A DNA stretch of 6,210 bases from Candidatus Fischerbacteria bacterium RBG_13_37_8 (lineage in GTDB: Bacteria; Acidobacteriota; HRBIN11; MFGW01): positions 6,383-12,592 of the forward strand of contig MFGW01000033.1 of NCBI GenBank assembly GCA_001780385.1, read 5' to 3'. Positions within the stretch are counted from its first letter, which is position 1. Each line of letters begins with the position of its first letter. The notes under the pieces are model-generated. The model ran no database searches. It was not told the DNA's origin and saw only the letters and a list, made by a program, of their open reading frames with translations. Positions 5,007 to 6,210 of this stretch are shown piece after piece. The position numbers were made by a program, and so were the translations under genes.

Positions 5007-6210
5007 ATGCAGTTGGTCGCTGGGTATTAAAAGAATCCAAGCCGTAGGAACCTTCGTAACCATCATTTTGTGCAACTATAAGATAATAATAACTATCAGT
5101 ATCAGATAGAATATTAAAAGTGGTAACACCTCCCGTAGAACATTCTACTGAAGAATGATTGTATCCGGACAAAGGCAAGGTACCCCTGTAAATGCCATAA
5201 TCTTGAGTTGAACAAGTACCTCCTGGTTCACTCCAATTCAGAGTTAATTCAGCACCGGATTTAGAGATTATAAGAGGAGTTCCTGAATAATTATCATTAT
5301 CAGGAACTGCACCGGGTAATTATGAAGATTGGCTTTCACAGATGGGTGAATCGATTCCAGTTCCGTTAACACTGGAAACATTAGTATTTGTTGCAGCAGC
5401 GGTTGATGAAATAAGTGAAATTGTCGTATCAGCTGCAGATGCTGTAGAATCTATAGGGCTCGCGCTACTATCGCTGATGAATGTGCAACTCGAATGCATA
5501 TTTCCTGTAGAATTTATTTTAAGTATTAGGAAATCATTGTTACCCGAGCCGAACGATGAGGTACTACCGGTAATGATAAATCCGCCATCGATAGTTTGTT
5601 GAATAAACTGCCCTGAATCGTAGCCAGTATCTCCATATGTTTTTTGCCATGAAATATTACCTGTGGAGTCTAATTTAATCATCCAAACGTCAGCATCACC
5701 TGCTCCATATGATCTTGTATAGCCACCAAGGATATATCCACCATCAGCTGTTTGCCTCACTGATCGACAATCTTCATCCGCTGTGCCACCGTATGTTTTT
5801 TGCCATGAAATATTGCCGGTGCTATCCAATTTGAGAGCCCAGGCATCAGTTGATCCTAAGCCGAATGACATAGTGTTGCCCGCAACTATATAACCGCCAT
5901 CACTTGTCTGCTGAATGAAAAAAGGAAAATCATCATCAGCACCACCGTAAGTTTTTTGCCATAAAATAGAACCAGTAGCATCTATTTTCATTATTCAAAA
6001 ATCATAATTACCTGCACCATAGGATGTCGTATAACCTGCAACAATGTAACCACCATCTGACGTTTCCTGTATACTATGTGCCCAATCATAACCTGAACCT
6101 CCTGTTGTCTTTTGCCATGAAATATTCCCCGAACTATCCAGTTTTACAATCCAAAAAGCCCACCAACCCGGGCCAAACGAATTATGACCGCCAGCCATTA
6201 TATAACCTCC
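4966..6210 (-). pseudogene. Secreted beta-propeller-like repeat protein, 3' part, interrupted by two in-frame stop codons
   Basis: A single frame of 415 codons runs from the right edge to TAA at 4966-4968, broken only by TGA (5995-5997) and TAA (5320-5322); no frameshift is present. From the edge it encodes four 52-residue repeats plus a partial fifth, with the consensus GGYIVAG-T-S-G-G--D-W then IMKLDSTGNISWQKTYGG. Next comes a Ser/Thr/Ala-rich linker (about 5484-5320). An FN3-like domain follows, with AELTLNWSEPGGTCS, DYGIYRG and YYYLIVAQNDGYEGSYG, and a short tail ending in TSCLIQQIGNCN. Such proteins are exported, often to the cell surface; the N-terminus with any signal peptide lies beyond the window. 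After each stop the reading sense continues perfectly, so the lesions are recent or are sequence errors. ATG 5991, four bases after the first stop, has no ribosome site and would begin mid-repeat. The alternative, readthrough of both stops, seems unlikely because all other Trp codons here are TGG. Confidence 0.85.
5485..6210 (-). repeat. Tandem 156-bp (52-residue) coding repeats, 4.6 copies in view
   Basis: The units run 6210-6055, 6054-5899, 5898-5743, 5742-5587 and a partial 5586-5485. Each complete unit is exactly 52 codons long with no indels. On the plus strand the most conserved spot is TTTTTTGCCATGAAATATT or close variants, recurring every 156 bp near 5641, 5797, 5953 and 6109. Position 20 of each unit is Trp, stop (TGA), Trp, Trp and Leu in order. 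Around 50 residues per unit fits one blade of a beta-propeller; that fold is inferred. Confidence 0.9.

Noticed and set aside
5342..5602. 86-codon plus-strand frame
   Set aside because: It is antisense to the Ser/Thr-rich linker of the repeat protein; its Val/Ala-rich translation is the mirror of that biased composition.
5995..5997. TGA as selenocysteine or as a reassigned Trp codon
   Set aside because: The residue is a structural Trp in a repeat, not a redox site, and no SECIS-like hairpin stood out. All other Trp codons in the window are TGG, and a second, TAA, stop interrupts the same gene.

Overview
The window looks like AT-rich chromosomal DNA from an uncultivated Gram-negative bacterium. 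A TonB-dependent outer-membrane receptor proves an outer membrane. The gene mix (a metal-binding lipocalin-free ABC uptake protein, a secreted repeat protein with 52-residue blades, a REP-associated transposase and many dispersed palindromes) recalls deltaproteobacterial or Nitrospirota-like genomes, but the lineage is inference only. All intact genes here end in TAA or TAG and use TGG for Trp, so I see no sign of a variant genetic code.

Left part (1-2620, minus strand): a putative metal-uptake cassette. A TonB-dependent receptor (693-2552) with a consensus-like promoter just upstream (2589-2617) is followed downstream by the 5' part of a TroA/ZnuA-type periplasmic metal-binding protein (1-537, running off the left edge). 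The 155 bp between them is largely made of short dispersed repeats: two palindromic elements and a 9-bp tandem repeat touching the receptor stop codon.

Middle (2619-3341): a small mobile module. An IS200-like, REP-associated tyrosine transposase (RAYT; minus strand) lies beside two head-to-tail 86-bp units, each with a strong hairpin. A third, inverted hairpin of the same design forms the last codons of the transposase itself, replacing its usual C-terminus.

Right of this (3372-3735, plus strand): a promoter, a 70-residue two-helix membrane protein with a textbook Shine-Dalgarno site, and a 21-codon scrap resembling the N-terminus of a HicB antitoxin. Then comes a signal-peptide-bearing amidohydrolase (3807-5006) with its own likely promoter.

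Right end (4966-6210, minus strand): the 3' part of a large secreted beta-propeller-like repeat protein, with 52-residue repeats, a Ser/Thr-rich linker and a C-terminal FN3-like domain. The frame is open over 415 codons except for two in-frame stops. The first (TGA, 5995-5997) sits exactly where the repeat requires Trp and the second (TAA, 5320-5322) lies in the linker, so I read it as a recent pseudogene. Its 3' end overlaps the convergent amidohydrolase by 41 bp.

No RNA genes or CRISPR arrays were seen. The least routine items are the transposase whose 3' end is made of its own palindrome, and the repeat protein broken by single-base nonsense changes while the frame stays intact.
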